Source: Shinella fusca
GTDB taxonomy: Bacteria; Pseudomonadota; Alphaproteobacteria; Rhizobiales; Rhizobiaceae
Length of the DNA stretch: 64,000 nucleotides
Assembly: GCF_014203155.1 (NCBI RefSeq)
Contig: NZ_JACHIK010000003.1
Span: 372,001-436,000, forward strand
Direction: 5' to 3'
Below are positions 41,123 through 49,791 of this stretch, piece by piece (the first letter of the stretch is position 1; every line of letters begins with the position of its first letter). The notes beneath the pieces were generated by a model. The model was given only the letters and a program-made list of their open reading frames with translations, was not told the origin of the DNA and ran no database searches. Position numbers and translations under genes: made by a program.

Positions 41123-42286
41123 TTACGCCGCGATCTTCTTCTTTTTTTCGTCGACAACCCACCGGGCCGTCTCATCTGCCGCAATCAGCGCGTCAATCGC
41201 GGCGTCGATCAGCCACGGGCCGACTTTTTCCGCATAGGATCGCCCCTTCCCCATAGCGCTGCCAATCTCCTGCGCGGTCGCGTCGCCAATAGCCAGGTCG
41301 AGCACCTTCGCATGATCGCCGAGGATTCTCCGTAGGTGGTCGACATAGTCGCCAGTTTCGATGCGTCGTGAAAGATCACATTCTGGCCCGGCAGCCGCGG
41401 ATATCTCGCCCAGTGGTTTCGGCTTCTTGATGCCGCCCACCCATTGCGGGCCCACGACGAGGGCGTCCTTGCACTGCGTCGCGGCGACCGGGAGATCTGC
41501 GAACGCCACCGAGCCGTCTACGCCGTGGTCGCGTAGGACGGCGCGCGCCTCTTCGACGCCAAAGCGACCGAGCTTATCGTTAGCGCTGGGTGCCTCTCTG
41601 CGGAGCGGATCGTACAAATCCGGGATCGCCCGCTCGCCGGAAAACGGACGCCTAAGCGACACGGCAGTGAACGGCGACGGCGTTGTTGCTGGCGCCCGCA
41701 GATACGCCAGGATGGCGGCCTCTGTTCGCTCCTTAGGTGATGCCCCCTTCACGCCTCGAGCACGCTCAACCGGCCGAAGCGCCCTGCCCCGTTTCGTGCG
41801 GCCCCATTCGATCAGCGCGCCATCGCGGAAGACCAGATCGCCGAGCTCGATGTCGACAGTGCCGTTTCGATGGCGCTTGACCGACGGTGATAGGTCGGCA
41901 GATGCATAGGTGTTCACCAATTTGCCTGTATGCTCCCATCGCTCTCTCCCCGTCACGGTCCAGCCGACCGCGCGGAGGAGCTCGGCTTCGGAGGGGCGAA
42001 CCTCTACCTGCGGTTCGTCAGTATCGTCGTCGGTCGGTTCTGGCGGGATGTAGGAGGAACCTGGGAAGCAAAGGTTTCGCCAATGGCGCAGTGCATAGAC
42101 CCGCGCTTCATCGCCACGATGAGCGAGACGTTCCAGGGTCGGCCAGGCTAGGACGTCGGGTGCGCGGTTGTCGTTGGCGGGAGCCGGCGTTGGCTTCTTC
42201 GGCTTGGGCGGTGCGGGCGCGTGGGAAGCGACCGCGAGGAGCGCCGAGAGTTGACTAAGATCACGATTGCTGGGCGAGTCGCTCAT
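41123..42286 (-). CDS. Hypothetical early phage protein, 387 aa
   Basis: ATG 42286 (MSDSPSNRDLSQLSALLA) overlaps the preceding gene by 26 bases. The N-terminal 60 residues are Pro/Ala-rich and disordered with a PAPANDNRAP motif. A middle region reads WPTLERLAHRGDEARVYALR, and the C-terminus is helical (DLAIGDATAQEIGSAMGKGR, WLIDAAIDALIAADETA), possibly HTH-like. Last gene of the early operon. I know the family only as a phage hypothetical of Rhizobiales. Confidence 0.7.
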   Translation of the reverse strand: MSDSPSNRDLSQLSALLAVASHAPAPPKPKKPTPAPANDNRAPDVLAWPTLERLAHRGDEARVYALRHWRNLCFPGSSYIPPEPTDDDTDEPQVEVRPSEAELLRAVGWTVTGRERWEHTGKLVNTYASADLSPSVKRHRNGTVDIELGDLVFRDGALIEWGRTKRGRALRPVERARGVKGASPKERTEAAILAYLRAPATTPSPFTAVSLRRPFSGERAIPDLYDPLRREAPSANDKLGRFGVEEARAVLRDHGVDGSVAFADLPVAATQCKDALVVGPQWVGGIKKPKPLGEISAAAGPECDLSRRIETGDYVDHLRRILGDHAKVLDLAIGDATAQEIGSAMGKGRSYAEKVGPWLIDAAIDALIAADETARWVVDEKKKKIAA

Positions 42287-42659
42287 CGAGTTGCTCCTGT
42301 GTGCAAAATTTTGGCTTCGGGTTTGGAATGCAGTCGATTGCATAGGACATAACCGTCGGGATGCCCTCGTCTCCCTCAACAATGCTCGCGGCCTTCTCGC
42401 GCATCCAGGCTGCCGCTCGCTGCCTCTCTTCCTCCGCGGCGGTGCGAGTGACGCACAGGCTGAGCCGGTAGTCGCAGTCGCGTTTCAGCCGTTCCAGCGA
42501 GTCCTCGAGTTCCGTAATCCTAAGCCGGAACGCTTCGATGATCGTGTGAGCTTCCGCGAGGCACGAGCGATAATGCCGGCCTTGGTACTTGGGGTTGGTG
42601 GGCGCCATCCGATCCGCCACCTCGAGGGAAAGCTGACCGGGACCGGTGCGACGTTTCAT
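42261..42659 (-). CDS. Hypothetical early phage protein, 132 aa
   Basis: A long helical/coiled-coil middle (RSCLAEAHTIIEAFRLRITE, LEDSLERLKRDCDYR) and a short end with CIPNPKPKFCTQEQLDERL. It follows the primase gene after a 160-bp gap. No function recognised. Confidence 0.6.
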   Translation of the reverse strand: MKRRTGPGQLSLEVADRMAPTNPKYQGRHYRSCLAEAHTIIEAFRLRITELEDSLERLKRDCDYRLSLCVTRTAAEEERQRAAAWMREKAASIVEGDEGIPTVMSYAIDCIPNPKPKFCTQEQLDERLAQQS

Positions 42660-42821
42660 GCCTGTATCCAGTGTTGCGTCATGGGTTTCCTCCTATTGGC
42701 GAACTGGCCGCGACTGGCCCTTGCGCATGCGCGGGGAACAGACTGCGAAAAATGAAGAAAAGAGTTGGATTCCTATCGTGTTGCTGCGCGCGCAAGGGAC
42801 ATTTGGTGACACTTGCACTTA

Positions 42822-45326
42822 TCACGGCAACGCAACCAGTTCGCGAACTCGCTCGCGCCGCGCTTTTTCCTTCTCCGCTCGGTGCGCAAAATCATCGAAG
42901 ACCGCCGGATTGACGATGTAAGTCGTGGAATCTTTTCGCGCCGTCGGGACTGGCTCCACCCATGAGAGCGCATCGAGCTTTCGAAGCACCTCCTCGGCCT
43001 GGTCAACATCCATCTCCCGCATGGTCCGGTCGCCTCGGCGCACGTCTCGCACTGTGATCTTCTCCGGTCGGTGAGACAGTATCCATCCGGCAGTCGCTAG
43101 AACCGCGTCGTGCCGATCTGAAAGCCCCAAGACGTTCTGGTAAAACGCCAAAGCATGGGGGAACAAAAACTCGTGCAGGAACTCCGCGACCCGCTGTGCC
43201 ACATCAATCGAAACCGTGGTGGATGGCCTCGTGCTCTCGGCTTCAATGCAGTGAAAGAGCACGCAAAGCCTGGCGTATAGGCCGTCATACTTCCCGATGT
43301 GCGCGGCAAGCTTCTTGTTGAGTATCTCCCAACTCGTCTGCATTTCGTGATGCTTTTCAGATAGTTCATGCCGCAAGTCCTGAGCCGCCGCGTCAAACTT
43401 CAGCGACACCTCAAGCATTTTGCCCTGTAGGGGGCGCTGCATCTGATGGAGGCGATGCACCAGCCCCGCGTACTGACCGACGGCGGCGGAGGGCGGCACA
43501 TCAAGGCCTACCGACGACGGCCCCAAGCAGATTGGGAAAAGACGTTGGAGCAAGCCGTCATCCGCAGTATCGGCAGCAATCCTCCGGATTGGTTCCGGCT
43601 GGATGCCACCGAGCATGGACACAGACAGATTATCTATCGCGACGACGCCACGCCCCACGCGGTTGACGCTATAGCTCCCCCCGTTGAACGCCTGAAGCCA
43701 AAAACTGCGGTCGGCAGCCGCTCCCTTCCCTGTCCCATATTTCTCCATCGAGCCGAACCAGCCAGAGAGTTCGTCGCGGATGAGCAGGACGCCCTCTGTT
43801 GTATCGCGCAGGATTTCCTGCGCAGCCTCAACCGTCACATCCTCCATACGGGCACGGATCTGCTTCGGCGCCGGCTTGTCGCTTTTCCCGGCTTTGTCGA
43901 GCCCGTCGTATAAGCGCTTCTCATTGAGGTAGGCTCGCACCAATTCGTCATCGATCGACCGCAACGGCCGGGTCGCGGCGCTGATGATAGGAGATTTCTT
44001 GGCGCTCGGATTGCCAATGAGCGCCACCCATATACGCGCGGACTCCTCCCATTCGTCGTGCCGCTTTACCCTCAACGTGATCCTGTCTGGAAGCGCCGCG
44101 GCACAGACCGCGAGTGCCGCGGCCGCTAACCCTCCGGCGTCGACGCCCATAATCTCCGCCTGCGAGCGCGCGAAGTCCTCAATCCCGGCCGGGAGCAGTC
44201 CGAACGGCAAGGTCGGATGAGACCGCTGTGCCCAAGGGTCTACCGGCCGAGGGATTTCCTTCTCGGGAGCGGCCGGCATTTTGTTGTTGTCGTTGGCGGG
44301 GACTGGCGTGGTTTTCATACGGTTGCCCGAGAAAATCTCCGCCACGCTGGCTGCATGCGCCCGCTCCTCGGCATGGTGTACCGCGTATTTTCCCCAAAGC
44401 CGTTTGAAATCAGCAACGGGGTCCTTTCCTTCGTATCGCGCAAACCAGTTGCCAGTCGCCGAAAGAAATGCCGCACAAGCCTGCTCCGCTGTAAGCCCAT
44501 CGAAACCCAACTGCTCGACCACCCGCGCCGCGTGTTCGGAGCGCTTTTCAACATCATCCGCCGCCAGCATTTCCGCAGCAACGGGGCTGATCTCGATGCC
44601 ATCGACCATAGGAAGCTCGCCCAGTGCCACTGGCCCCGTGGGTACCGCGGCAGACGACCAAGGCTCGAGCTCGTTTCGAAGATTCTCAATGCTAGTCAGC
44701 GACCCGTCCCATGCTTCGGCAACCGTTACCGGGACGGGCTCTGGATCTCGACCGCGGGCAAGCTTAGTGGCGCCAGGCCAGTTTAGAGTGCCACTGACGC
44801 GCCAGACGTGACAAATATCAGCGGTTCCCGCATCGCTACCTGTAGCGCGACGGAGAGCTGCTGCAAGCGGCCTCGCTTCTGCCGGCGGCAAGGCGCGATC
44901 AAACAGCCAAAACGGCTGTCCATTCCCGGGACTGGTCTCGATGGTGTAGTTGGGCTCGACTGGCAGTTCGCCGGCCGCCTTACCCGTGTCCCCGTCCATG
45001 TCGGCGACGAGGCCAAGAACCGCGACGATATCGGCCTCGGTCCCGCGCTTGCCGCGGGCAAGTCCAGGACGCATAACCTGAAGGCCCGCGTAGACGTTGG
45101 CGCCCCGTGTGACGCCGTGAGCCATGATCGATTCCACCATACCGTCGACGTCGCCGACGCGGTGGTGTGTGATGATACCCTTGTCTGTCGGCAGGGCGGC
45201 GTTGAAAACCGAGACGACGAGAACGCCATCAATTCCATTAGCAAGCTCGTGCAACATTTGCACGTGCTCTCGGATCGCTGGCTCATCGAAGAGGATCGAG
45301 GGGCTAAGCTGCGTGGCTGCGGTCAT
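42822..45326 (-). CDS. Primase/helicase-like replication protein (RepB-primase + DUF3987)
   Basis: 834 aa from ATG 45326 (overlap with the upstream gene). Residues 1-190 form an archaeo-eukaryotic-type primase: ADIVAVLGLVADMDGDTG with D109-x-D111, YTIETSPGNGQPFWLF, and CHVWRVSGTLNWPGA. A VPANDNNKMP linker follows near 380. The C-terminal part (from about 410) matches DUF3987, a RecA-like ATPase: WVALIGNPSAKKSPIISAAT (Walker A region), GVLLIRDELSGWFGSMEKYG (Walker B). It should initiate phage DNA replication. Confidence 0.85.
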   Translation of the reverse strand: MTAATQLSPSILFDEPAIREHVQMLHELANGIDGVLVVSVFNAALPTDKGIITHHRVGDVDGMVESIMAHGVTRGANVYAGLQVMRPGLARGKRGTEADIVAVLGLVADMDGDTGKAAGELPVEPNYTIETSPGNGQPFWLFDRALPPAEARPLAAALRRATGSDAGTADICHVWRVSGTLNWPGATKLARGRDPEPVPVTVAEAWDGSLTSIENLRNELEPWSSAAVPTGPVALGELPMVDGIEISPVAAEMLAADDVEKRSEHAARVVEQLGFDGLTAEQACAAFLSATGNWFARYEGKDPVADFKRLWGKYAVHHAEERAHAASVAEIFSGNRMKTTPVPANDNNKMPAAPEKEIPRPVDPWAQRSHPTLPFGLLPAGIEDFARSQAEIMGVDAGGLAAAALAVCAAALPDRITLRVKRHDEWEESARIWVALIGNPSAKKSPIISAATRPLRSIDDELVRAYLNEKRLYDGLDKAGKSDKPAPKQIRARMEDVTVEAAQEILRDTTEGVLLIRDELSGWFGSMEKYGTGKGAAADRSFWLQAFNGGSYSVNRVGRGVVAIDNLSVSMLGGIQPEPIRRIAADTADDGLLQRLFPICLGPSSVGLDVPPSAAVGQYAGLVHRLHQMQRPLQGKMLEVSLKFDAAAQDLRHELSEKHHEMQTSWEILNKKLAAHIGKYDGLYARLCVLFHCIEAESTRPSTTVSIDVAQRVAEFLHEFLFPHALAFYQNVLGLSDRHDAVLATAGWILSHRPEKITVRDVRRGDRTMREMDVDQAEEVLRKLDALSWVEPVPTARKDSTTYIVNPAVFDDFAHRAEKEKARRERVRELVALP

Positions 45327-45567
45327 GGCGGGCGATATCTCCGATGGATTGGTTGGCGAGGCGGACCAGTGTAGCCGCGAGGTCAGGCGTGAGGGTCGCA
45401 ACAGACGAGCCGTACGCGGAGGGCGCATGAATCCGCCGCCCGGAGGGGCCATCGACCAGCTTCAAATTGAACAGCCGCAGTCCATTGAGTTGGACATCGA
45501 CGAACGCGATGGCCCGACCAGCGCCAGGAGGCGCCGGTCTGACTGCAATGATTGAAGGGTGAACCAT
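45304..45567 (-). CDS. SpoVG-like small protein
   Basis: 87 aa. AIAFVDVQLNGLRLFNLKLV, GPSGRRIHAPSAYGSSVATL resembles the short SpoVG-like fold (beta-strand, then KLV..G...APS). SpoVG proteins bind nucleic acid; phage versions are early genes. It overlaps the primase gene by 23 bases. Confidence 0.6.
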   Translation of the reverse strand: MVHPSIIAVRPAPPGAGRAIAFVDVQLNGLRLFNLKLVDGPSGRRIHAPSAYGSSVATLTPDLAATLVRLANQSIGDIARHDRSHAA

Positions 45568-46013
45568 CAGGCAGCCCTGGCCCCGCGGGCAGCGATCTCG
45601 TTTTGCTCCGCCTCGTACTCTTTCCGCCAGTCCTCAAGTGAGGCGAACAGATTGTGGTCAGAATCGTAGACACCGCCAGCGGGATCTATGATCACTACAT
45701 AGTCGTCGTCACCTTCATTGTAGCCCTCGAAGAGTGGGTAATTGCCCGATGCGCGGAGTTGCCATGCGATTACTGAGCGGCGACGGTAGTGAAAAGTACC
45801 GTCGCTCAAGCGGTCGACAAACACCGCAACGAACCCAGAATTGGCCTTGATGACCGGGATGAACAAGTCGCGGAGGTCGTCACTGCACGTATCCACATAT
45901 TGCTCTCCGCCCGTCGACAGCAGGATTTTTGTTTGGCCGCTCCGCAATGTGGTGAACTGCACGACGTGCGCAGGATTGATGTTCAGGCCTTCCTCGGTAG
46001 TAATTAGACGCAA
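45567..46013 (-). CDS. Hypothetical early phage protein, 148 aa
   Basis: Beta-rich N-terminus (ITTEEGLNINPAHVVQFTTL), middle GFVAVFVDRLSDGTFHYRRR, and a C-terminal helix with an acidic stretch (LEDWRKEYEAEQNEIAARG). One base overlaps the next gene. No family recognised. Confidence 0.6.
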   Translation of the reverse strand: MRLITTEEGLNINPAHVVQFTTLRSGQTKILLSTGGEQYVDTCSDDLRDLFIPVIKANSGFVAVFVDRLSDGTFHYRRRSVIAWQLRASGNYPLFEGYNEGDDDYVVIIDPAGGVYDSDHNLFASLEDWRKEYEAEQNEIAARGARAA

Positions 46014-46125
46014 GGTTCCTCCTCTCCGGCGCGAGGCCGGTTCAATTTTTTAGTGCTGGTGGGTGTTGGCGCGCGCTAAGCGGGCGCTATTTCAATAACC
46101 TATTGACAACGAAAATCGTCAAGGC

Positions 46126-46314
46126 TTACGCGGCCAGAAGGCCTTCACGAGCATCGTCGACCGCGATTTCCTCCGCAATTGCGAACCCGCGCATGAACGC
46201 CTCGTGGGAGATGCTCGGAAAACGGTCGCGGACTACAGATGCGCGATGCCGTTCTGGAATGTCGCGATACTCGTCAATGAGGAAAGCGGCGAAGTCCGCG
46301 GCCTGATCGGTCAT
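46126..46314 (-). CDS. Small early phage protein, 62 aa
   Basis: Helical: ADFAAFLIDEYRDIPERHRA, RFPSISHEAFMRGFAIAEEI. It overlaps the previous small gene by 4 bases (ATGA), so it is part of the early operon. Unknown function. Confidence 0.6.
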   Translation of the reverse strand: MTDQAADFAAFLIDEYRDIPERHRASVVRDRFPSISHEAFMRGFAIAEEIAVDDAREGLLAA

Positions 46315-46493
46315 GCTGCGGCCCTCAAAAGCGAAACCCTGTCCCGCAGTTTGTCGAGCCGGTGCAACGTGGTGAAATCAGCCTCATTGAGATACGCGTC
46401 GGGTGGGCCGTCCGGATTAAGGCCGATCCGGTGCCAAAGCTCCGCCTCGAAGGCGTCGAGCTCAGCTTCGGCTTGCACAAGTTCTTTTGTCAT
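46311..46493 (-). CDS. Small early phage protein, 60 aa
   Basis: ATG 46493 (MTKELVQAEAELDAFEAEL) with AGGAAGAA upstream. Contains LWHRIGLNPDGPPDAYLNEA and LHRLDKLRDRVSLL, a helical hairpin. The longer frame to 46628 crosses a region without coding character. Unknown function. Confidence 0.6.
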   Translation of the reverse strand: MTKELVQAEAELDAFEAELWHRIGLNPDGPPDAYLNEADFTTLHRLDKLRDRVSLLRAAA

Positions 46494-46581
46494 TTCTTCC
46501 TCCTTGATTGCGCACGAAGGCGCGGCCCGCCGGCACGCGGCCGGCGGGTGGTTGAAATCATTGGGTGCAAAATTGCGTTGG

Positions 46582-46926
46582 TTAGGCGGAGCGAGCCGCA
46601 GACTTGGCGTCATGATAAATGGCGCCAATGGGAATGACGTCTTGGCCGTCCAGTGGAAGTATCAACTCACCATTGCAGGCGAGTGAGGCTACCCAGCTCT
46701 GCGGGGTTAATCCTGTTGCCGCAAACGATCCAGCGGCCTGAGCGGCGTTATATGGCGAGAGACCCCGCTCATGCAGGCTTTTAGCAAGTGCGACGACTGC
46801 CACATCGTCGGCAGTGTAAGAATTCTCTTTGACGCTAGGACCGCCCCGCGAGCGCGCGCAGGTCAGTACTTTGTGGAAGTCTGATACCTGCAACAGTGAG
46901 ATTGCTTGTTCTAAAGATAGGCTCAT
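46582..46926 (-). CDS. Small early phage protein, 114 aa
   Basis: ATG 46926 overlaps the AlpA-like gene stop (ATGA). NSYTADDVAVVALAKSLHER, GLSPYNAAQAAGSFAATG resembles a MerR-like helix pair, and the rest is beta-rich (WVASLACNGELILPLDGQDV). Possibly a regulator working with the AlpA-like protein (inference). Confidence 0.6.
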   Translation of the reverse strand: MSLSLEQAISLLQVSDFHKVLTCARSRGGPSVKENSYTADDVAVVALAKSLHERGLSPYNAAQAAGSFAATGLTPQSWVASLACNGELILPLDGQDVIPIGAIYHDAKSAARSA

Positions 46927-47132
46927 GCTGCTGCCCTCGCCGAGATCTTTGCCTTGACCCAGTCGGCAACTTCAGACCGGACGAAGGCCACGCGTCTGTC
47001 TCCGAGTTCCACGGCAATCGGAAAGCGCCCTTCCGCGCGATATCGGTTCAGCATGCTTCTGGACATCGAGGTCATCCGGCATGCGGCGTTTAGGCTTATG
47101 AGTGTGGGCACGTTGTCGTTGGCAGGGGTCAT
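46923..47132 (-). CDS. AlpA/excisionase-like HTH regulator
   Basis: 69 aa from ATG 47132 with AGAGGAGAT upstream. TLISLNAACRMTSMSRSMLN, RYRAEGRFPIAVELGDRR and FVRSEVADWVKAKI are the AlpA winged-HTH pattern. It begins MTPANDN. As first gene of the early leftward operon and near int it is the best excisionase or early-activator candidate. Confidence 0.85.
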   Translation of the reverse strand: MTPANDNVPTLISLNAACRMTSMSRSMLNRYRAEGRFPIAVELGDRRVAFVRSEVADWVKAKISARAAA

Positions 47133-47270
47133 AACATCTCCTCTCATGAACGGCGGAAGCGGCGCGCCTCCATAAATGTAATATGCGCATTATTGATAAA
47201 AAAGTCAATACCGTCTTGCGTACATTATTGATTTATGCGATGTAGATTACTGGCACATGGAGGCAACGCA
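47133..47270. promoter_or_regulatory. Divergent early control region
   Basis: An AT-rich 138-bp gap between the AlpA-like gene and the rightward gene at 47271. It contains ATTATTGAT twice (near 47191 and 47224) and the inverted repeat TATTGA / TCAATA around an A-rich centre. It likely holds both promoters and operators for the early switch. Confidence 0.55.
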
Positions 47271-47837
47271 TTGGCAACGCAGAAAGAATTGATCGCGGTG
47301 GTCGCCGAAAATATGGGTGTGCCTATAGAGACAGTGACGGTGATTGATCGTTATCTGGCAGAAGCTGGGCTCCGCACCAGGGCCTTACGGGGGCGAGGAA
47401 CCACGCCCATGACATATGCTGATGCCGCGAACATGATCATCGCGACGGCCTGGGACGCAAACCCGAAGGACGCGGTTAATCTGGTAAAGGCCTTTCGTGA
47501 CCTGCTGGCGAACCGAGTAAGAGAGACGGTTTATGTGGCTAAAGATGCGCTAGGCTCGACGTTCGGCGAAGCCCTATCGAACATGATCGAATCAATTCCA
47601 GAGGAGCGTGCGGCCTTCAGCGCGCCTGATGACGCACCGGGGCATATGTCCGTAAGGGTAATTATGTATGGGCCGGAGCCAAGGGCAGATGTTATCTTAG
47701 TAAAAGACGGCGAGCCGAACACGTTTGAATTCGGCCCGATGTTCAGCCGCTCCATTGATCTCCGTAGGACTGTAGAGTTTTCTCAGATCACGCTCGGATT
47801 CGTCGGCGAAGCCATTGCAGACGGATTCTCCAAATAA
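47271..47837 (+). CDS. Candidate non-canonical prophage repressor
   Basis: 188 aa from TTG 47271 (TGGAGG 9 bp upstream; an in-frame ATG at 47235 lacks a ribosome site). Residues 2-75: ATQKELIAVVAENMGVPIET, VTVIDRYLAEAGLRTRALRG and TYADAANMIIATAWDANPKD give an HTH-like helical domain. The C-terminal half is beta-rich (MSVRVIMYGPEPRADVILVK) and could dimerise. It is divergent from the early operon and its 3' end overlaps the integrase end by 55 bp. The family is common in Rhizobiales islands but not characterised as far as I know. Confidence 0.7.
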   Translation: MATQKELIAVVAENMGVPIETVTVIDRYLAEAGLRTRALRGRGTTPMTYADAANMIIATAWDANPKDAVNLVKAFRDLLANRVRETVYVAKDALGSTFGEALSNMIESIPEERAAFSAPDDAPGHMSVRVIMYGPEPRADVILVKDGEPNTFEFGPMFSRSIDLRRTVEFSQITLGFVGEAIADGFSK

Positions 47838-48991
47838 TCAGCCCAGGTCTGCATCAGCTCCCTCCTCCGCTCCAAAGCATCAGAGCGGGCGTACGAACGC
47901 TCGACGGCGTCGCCGACCGCGTGCGCGAGTGCGGCCTCGGCAATCTCACGAGGTGCATGGGCGACCTCTGTTGACCAGTCCCTGAATGTGCTTCGAAAGC
48001 CGTGCACAGTATGGGCGCCATTATCCACGGCCTTGAGCACTGCCCCAAGCGTCGCGTCGGCAAGCATCTTCCCATCTCGGACACTAGGGAAAACAAAGTC
48101 ATTGACCGACTTCTTCACCATCTGCTTAAGCAGAGTAATAGCTTGGCTAGAGAGTGGCACGCGATGAATTTTCCCGGGCTTCGTCCGGATGGCCGGGATG
48201 GTCCATACCTTTTTCTGGAGATCAATTTCGGACCATACGGCGCCGCGTGCTTCTCCGCTCCGCACCACGGTCAAAACTGTAAATTCGAGCGCACGCGCCT
48301 CGACGGTTTTGATCTGGCGCAGCTTCTTCATGAAATCTGCAGCGGCCGCGTGAGGCATTGCTGAGTGGTGCTTTTTGCTCGTTAGTGCGTTCGGCTTGTG
48401 AAGGGCGAATTCCAGGACGCCTCTCCACCGAGCTGGGTTGTCGCCCGTCCTGTGCCCCTCCACCTTCGCAGCATCAAGCACTCGCTCGATTGCCTCCCTC
48501 AATTTTTCCGCGGTTTCCTGACGGACGCCCCAAATCGGGCGTAGCACATCCAGAACGTCGGGCACGCCAATGGCGTTCAGAGCCTTCGGCCGTAGACCTG
48601 CAGCGTGGTTCTCCAAGAGGTTTCGCCACCGCGCCTCCGTCTTCGCACCGCGCCACCGACCAGCCTTCACCGCGTCGTCAATGAAGCCGTCGGCGTATTG
48701 CCCGAAGGTTGTCGACTTGACCTCAGAGACGTGGCGTCGCGCGATGGGATCGATACCGCTTCGAACAAGCTTGCGGGCCTCGTCGGCCTTCGCCCTGGCC
48801 TCCGCCAGACCCACACTCAGCAAAGGACCGAGGCCGAGTTGCCGGCGCTTTCCCCCGAGGGTAAAGTCGAACACCCAGTACCTGGCGTCACCTTTCGTCA
48901 CGAGCCAAAGGCCACCGCCGTCGCGCAGCTTCTTCGCGGAGCTGGCCGCAATTGCTTTGACGGTGAGCACATTTCGAGTATGGCTCCCCAT
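47783..48991 (-). CDS. int: Tyrosine integrase (P4 type)
   Basis: 402 aa from ATG 48991. N-terminal arm-binding domain (LRDGGGLWLVTKGDARYWVF, GPLLSVGLAEARAKADEARK), core-binding domain, and catalytic residues R244 (TVVRSGEARG), K271/H276 region (KPGKIHRVPLS), H330-x2-R333 (HGFRSTFRDWS), H357 and nucleophile Y367. It lies 143 bp from attR and drives integration at tRNA-Asn. Its 3' end overlaps the candidate repressor. Confidence 0.95.
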   Translation of the reverse strand: MGSHTRNVLTVKAIAASSAKKLRDGGGLWLVTKGDARYWVFDFTLGGKRRQLGLGPLLSVGLAEARAKADEARKLVRSGIDPIARRHVSEVKSTTFGQYADGFIDDAVKAGRWRGAKTEARWRNLLENHAAGLRPKALNAIGVPDVLDVLRPIWGVRQETAEKLREAIERVLDAAKVEGHRTGDNPARWRGVLEFALHKPNALTSKKHHSAMPHAAAADFMKKLRQIKTVEARALEFTVLTVVRSGEARGAVWSEIDLQKKVWTIPAIRTKPGKIHRVPLSSQAITLLKQMVKKSVNDFVFPSVRDGKMLADATLGAVLKAVDNGAHTVHGFRSTFRDWSTEVAHAPREIAEAALAHAVGDAVERSYARSDALERRRELMQTWADYLENPSAMASPTNPSVI

Positions 48992-49133
48992 TTTCCTTCC
49001 CCGCAATTTTCCCCACTTTTTGGGTCGTTGCTAGTATTAGGCACAATGGTCACAATGGGCAAGGAAATCCCGAAACCACAGCACATCAATGGCTTAGAAG
49101 GATCAGTATGGTCGCTATGGATGGCTCAGCTTT

Positions 49134-49158
49134 TCCGGCCCGGGGAGCCAGTTTAAAA
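49134..49158. repeat. attR core, 25 bp
   Basis: Identical to 8474-8498. Only the last 17 bases of the tRNA plus GTTTAAAA are present, so no functional tRNA is made here. Confidence 0.9.
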
Positions 49159-49162
49159 GCAA

Positions 49163-49207
49163 AGCGCCTGTTATCGTCGAGAAATCCGATAACAGGCGCT
49201 TTCTTTT
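49163..49207 (+). terminator. Terminator beyond attR
   Basis: A perfect 14-bp stem (AGCGCCTGTTATCG / CGATAACAGGCGCT) is followed by TTCTTTT. This is probably the original chromosomal terminator of tRNA-Asn, displaced by the insertion; the prophage brought a similar one now at 8505. Confidence 0.8.
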
Positions 49208-49412
49208 CCACAAATCCTCTCCGCTTCTGAAATTTGCCCTGTCTCCGCTACCAGGGCAACGCCGACGCCTTGGAGCCTGTTCCAGGAAGAATCCGGCTCT
49301 ACGGCCGGGCGGATAGCACCCAGCCGTCACTCACCACCGGCTCCCTTCCTGCGCGATACTGACAAGTGTCAAAAAACATGTTTCCATCCGCAAAAATCAT
49401 ATGGAGGGGTCC

Positions 49413-49787
49413 ATGCCAGCTATATCTCGCTTCTACTTCATGACGGCGATCTGTTTCCTCACCGCCGGTATCGTGCTCGGCCTGAAAATGGGAAGCACCC
49501 ACGACTACGCAGCGGTCGGCGCGCATGCGCACATAAACCTGCTCGGCTGGGTGACGATGTCGATCTTCGGCATTTATCACGCCCTCAACCCATCCGGCGC
49601 CTCTTCCAGGCTCGCGAAGCTGCAGGCATATATCTATGTGCCGGGTGTGCTGGTCATGGCGATAGGGCTTTACCTTCTTCTGACAGGTACACAGGCCGCA
49701 GAACCGGTCGTCGCCGTCGCGTCGCTTGCCGTCTTCGTCGGCGTGTTGATGTTCGGGGCGATTATTTATCGAACCAAGACCGCATAA
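49413..49787 (+). CDS. Small membrane protein, cytochrome-oxidase subunit I-like
   Basis: 124 aa from ATG 49413 (GGAGGGG upstream). Four membrane helices. HAHINLLGWVTMSIFGIYHA is the motif of small proteins resembling a fragment of heme-copper/NO-reductase subunit I, widespread in Rhizobiaceae. The histidines could bind heme, but a full oxidase fold is not possible at this size. Function unknown. Confidence 0.7.
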   Translation: MPAISRFYFMTAICFLTAGIVLGLKMGSTHDYAAVGAHAHINLLGWVTMSIFGIYHALNPSGASSRLAKLQAYIYVPGVLVMAIGLYLLLTGTQAAEPVVAVASLAVFVGVLMFGAIIYRTKTA

Positions 49788-49791
49788 ACGT

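Larger units (their letters stand above)
8474..49158. mobile_element. HK97-type siphovirus prophage in tRNA-Asn
   Basis: About 40.7 kb bounded by a perfect 25-bp direct repeat from the tRNA-Asn 3' end. It contains a tyrosine integrase at the right end, an early operon with a primase/helicase, small and large terminase, portal, prohead protease, HK97 capsid, head-tail connectors, a long non-contractile tail module (tube, frameshifted chaperone, tape measure, tip, fibres) and a lysis cassette. All essential modules look intact, so it may be inducible. Cargo lies next to attL (8.9-15.3 kb), inside the tail operon (28.4 kb) and between head and early genes (38.5-40 kb). Confidence 0.92.
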
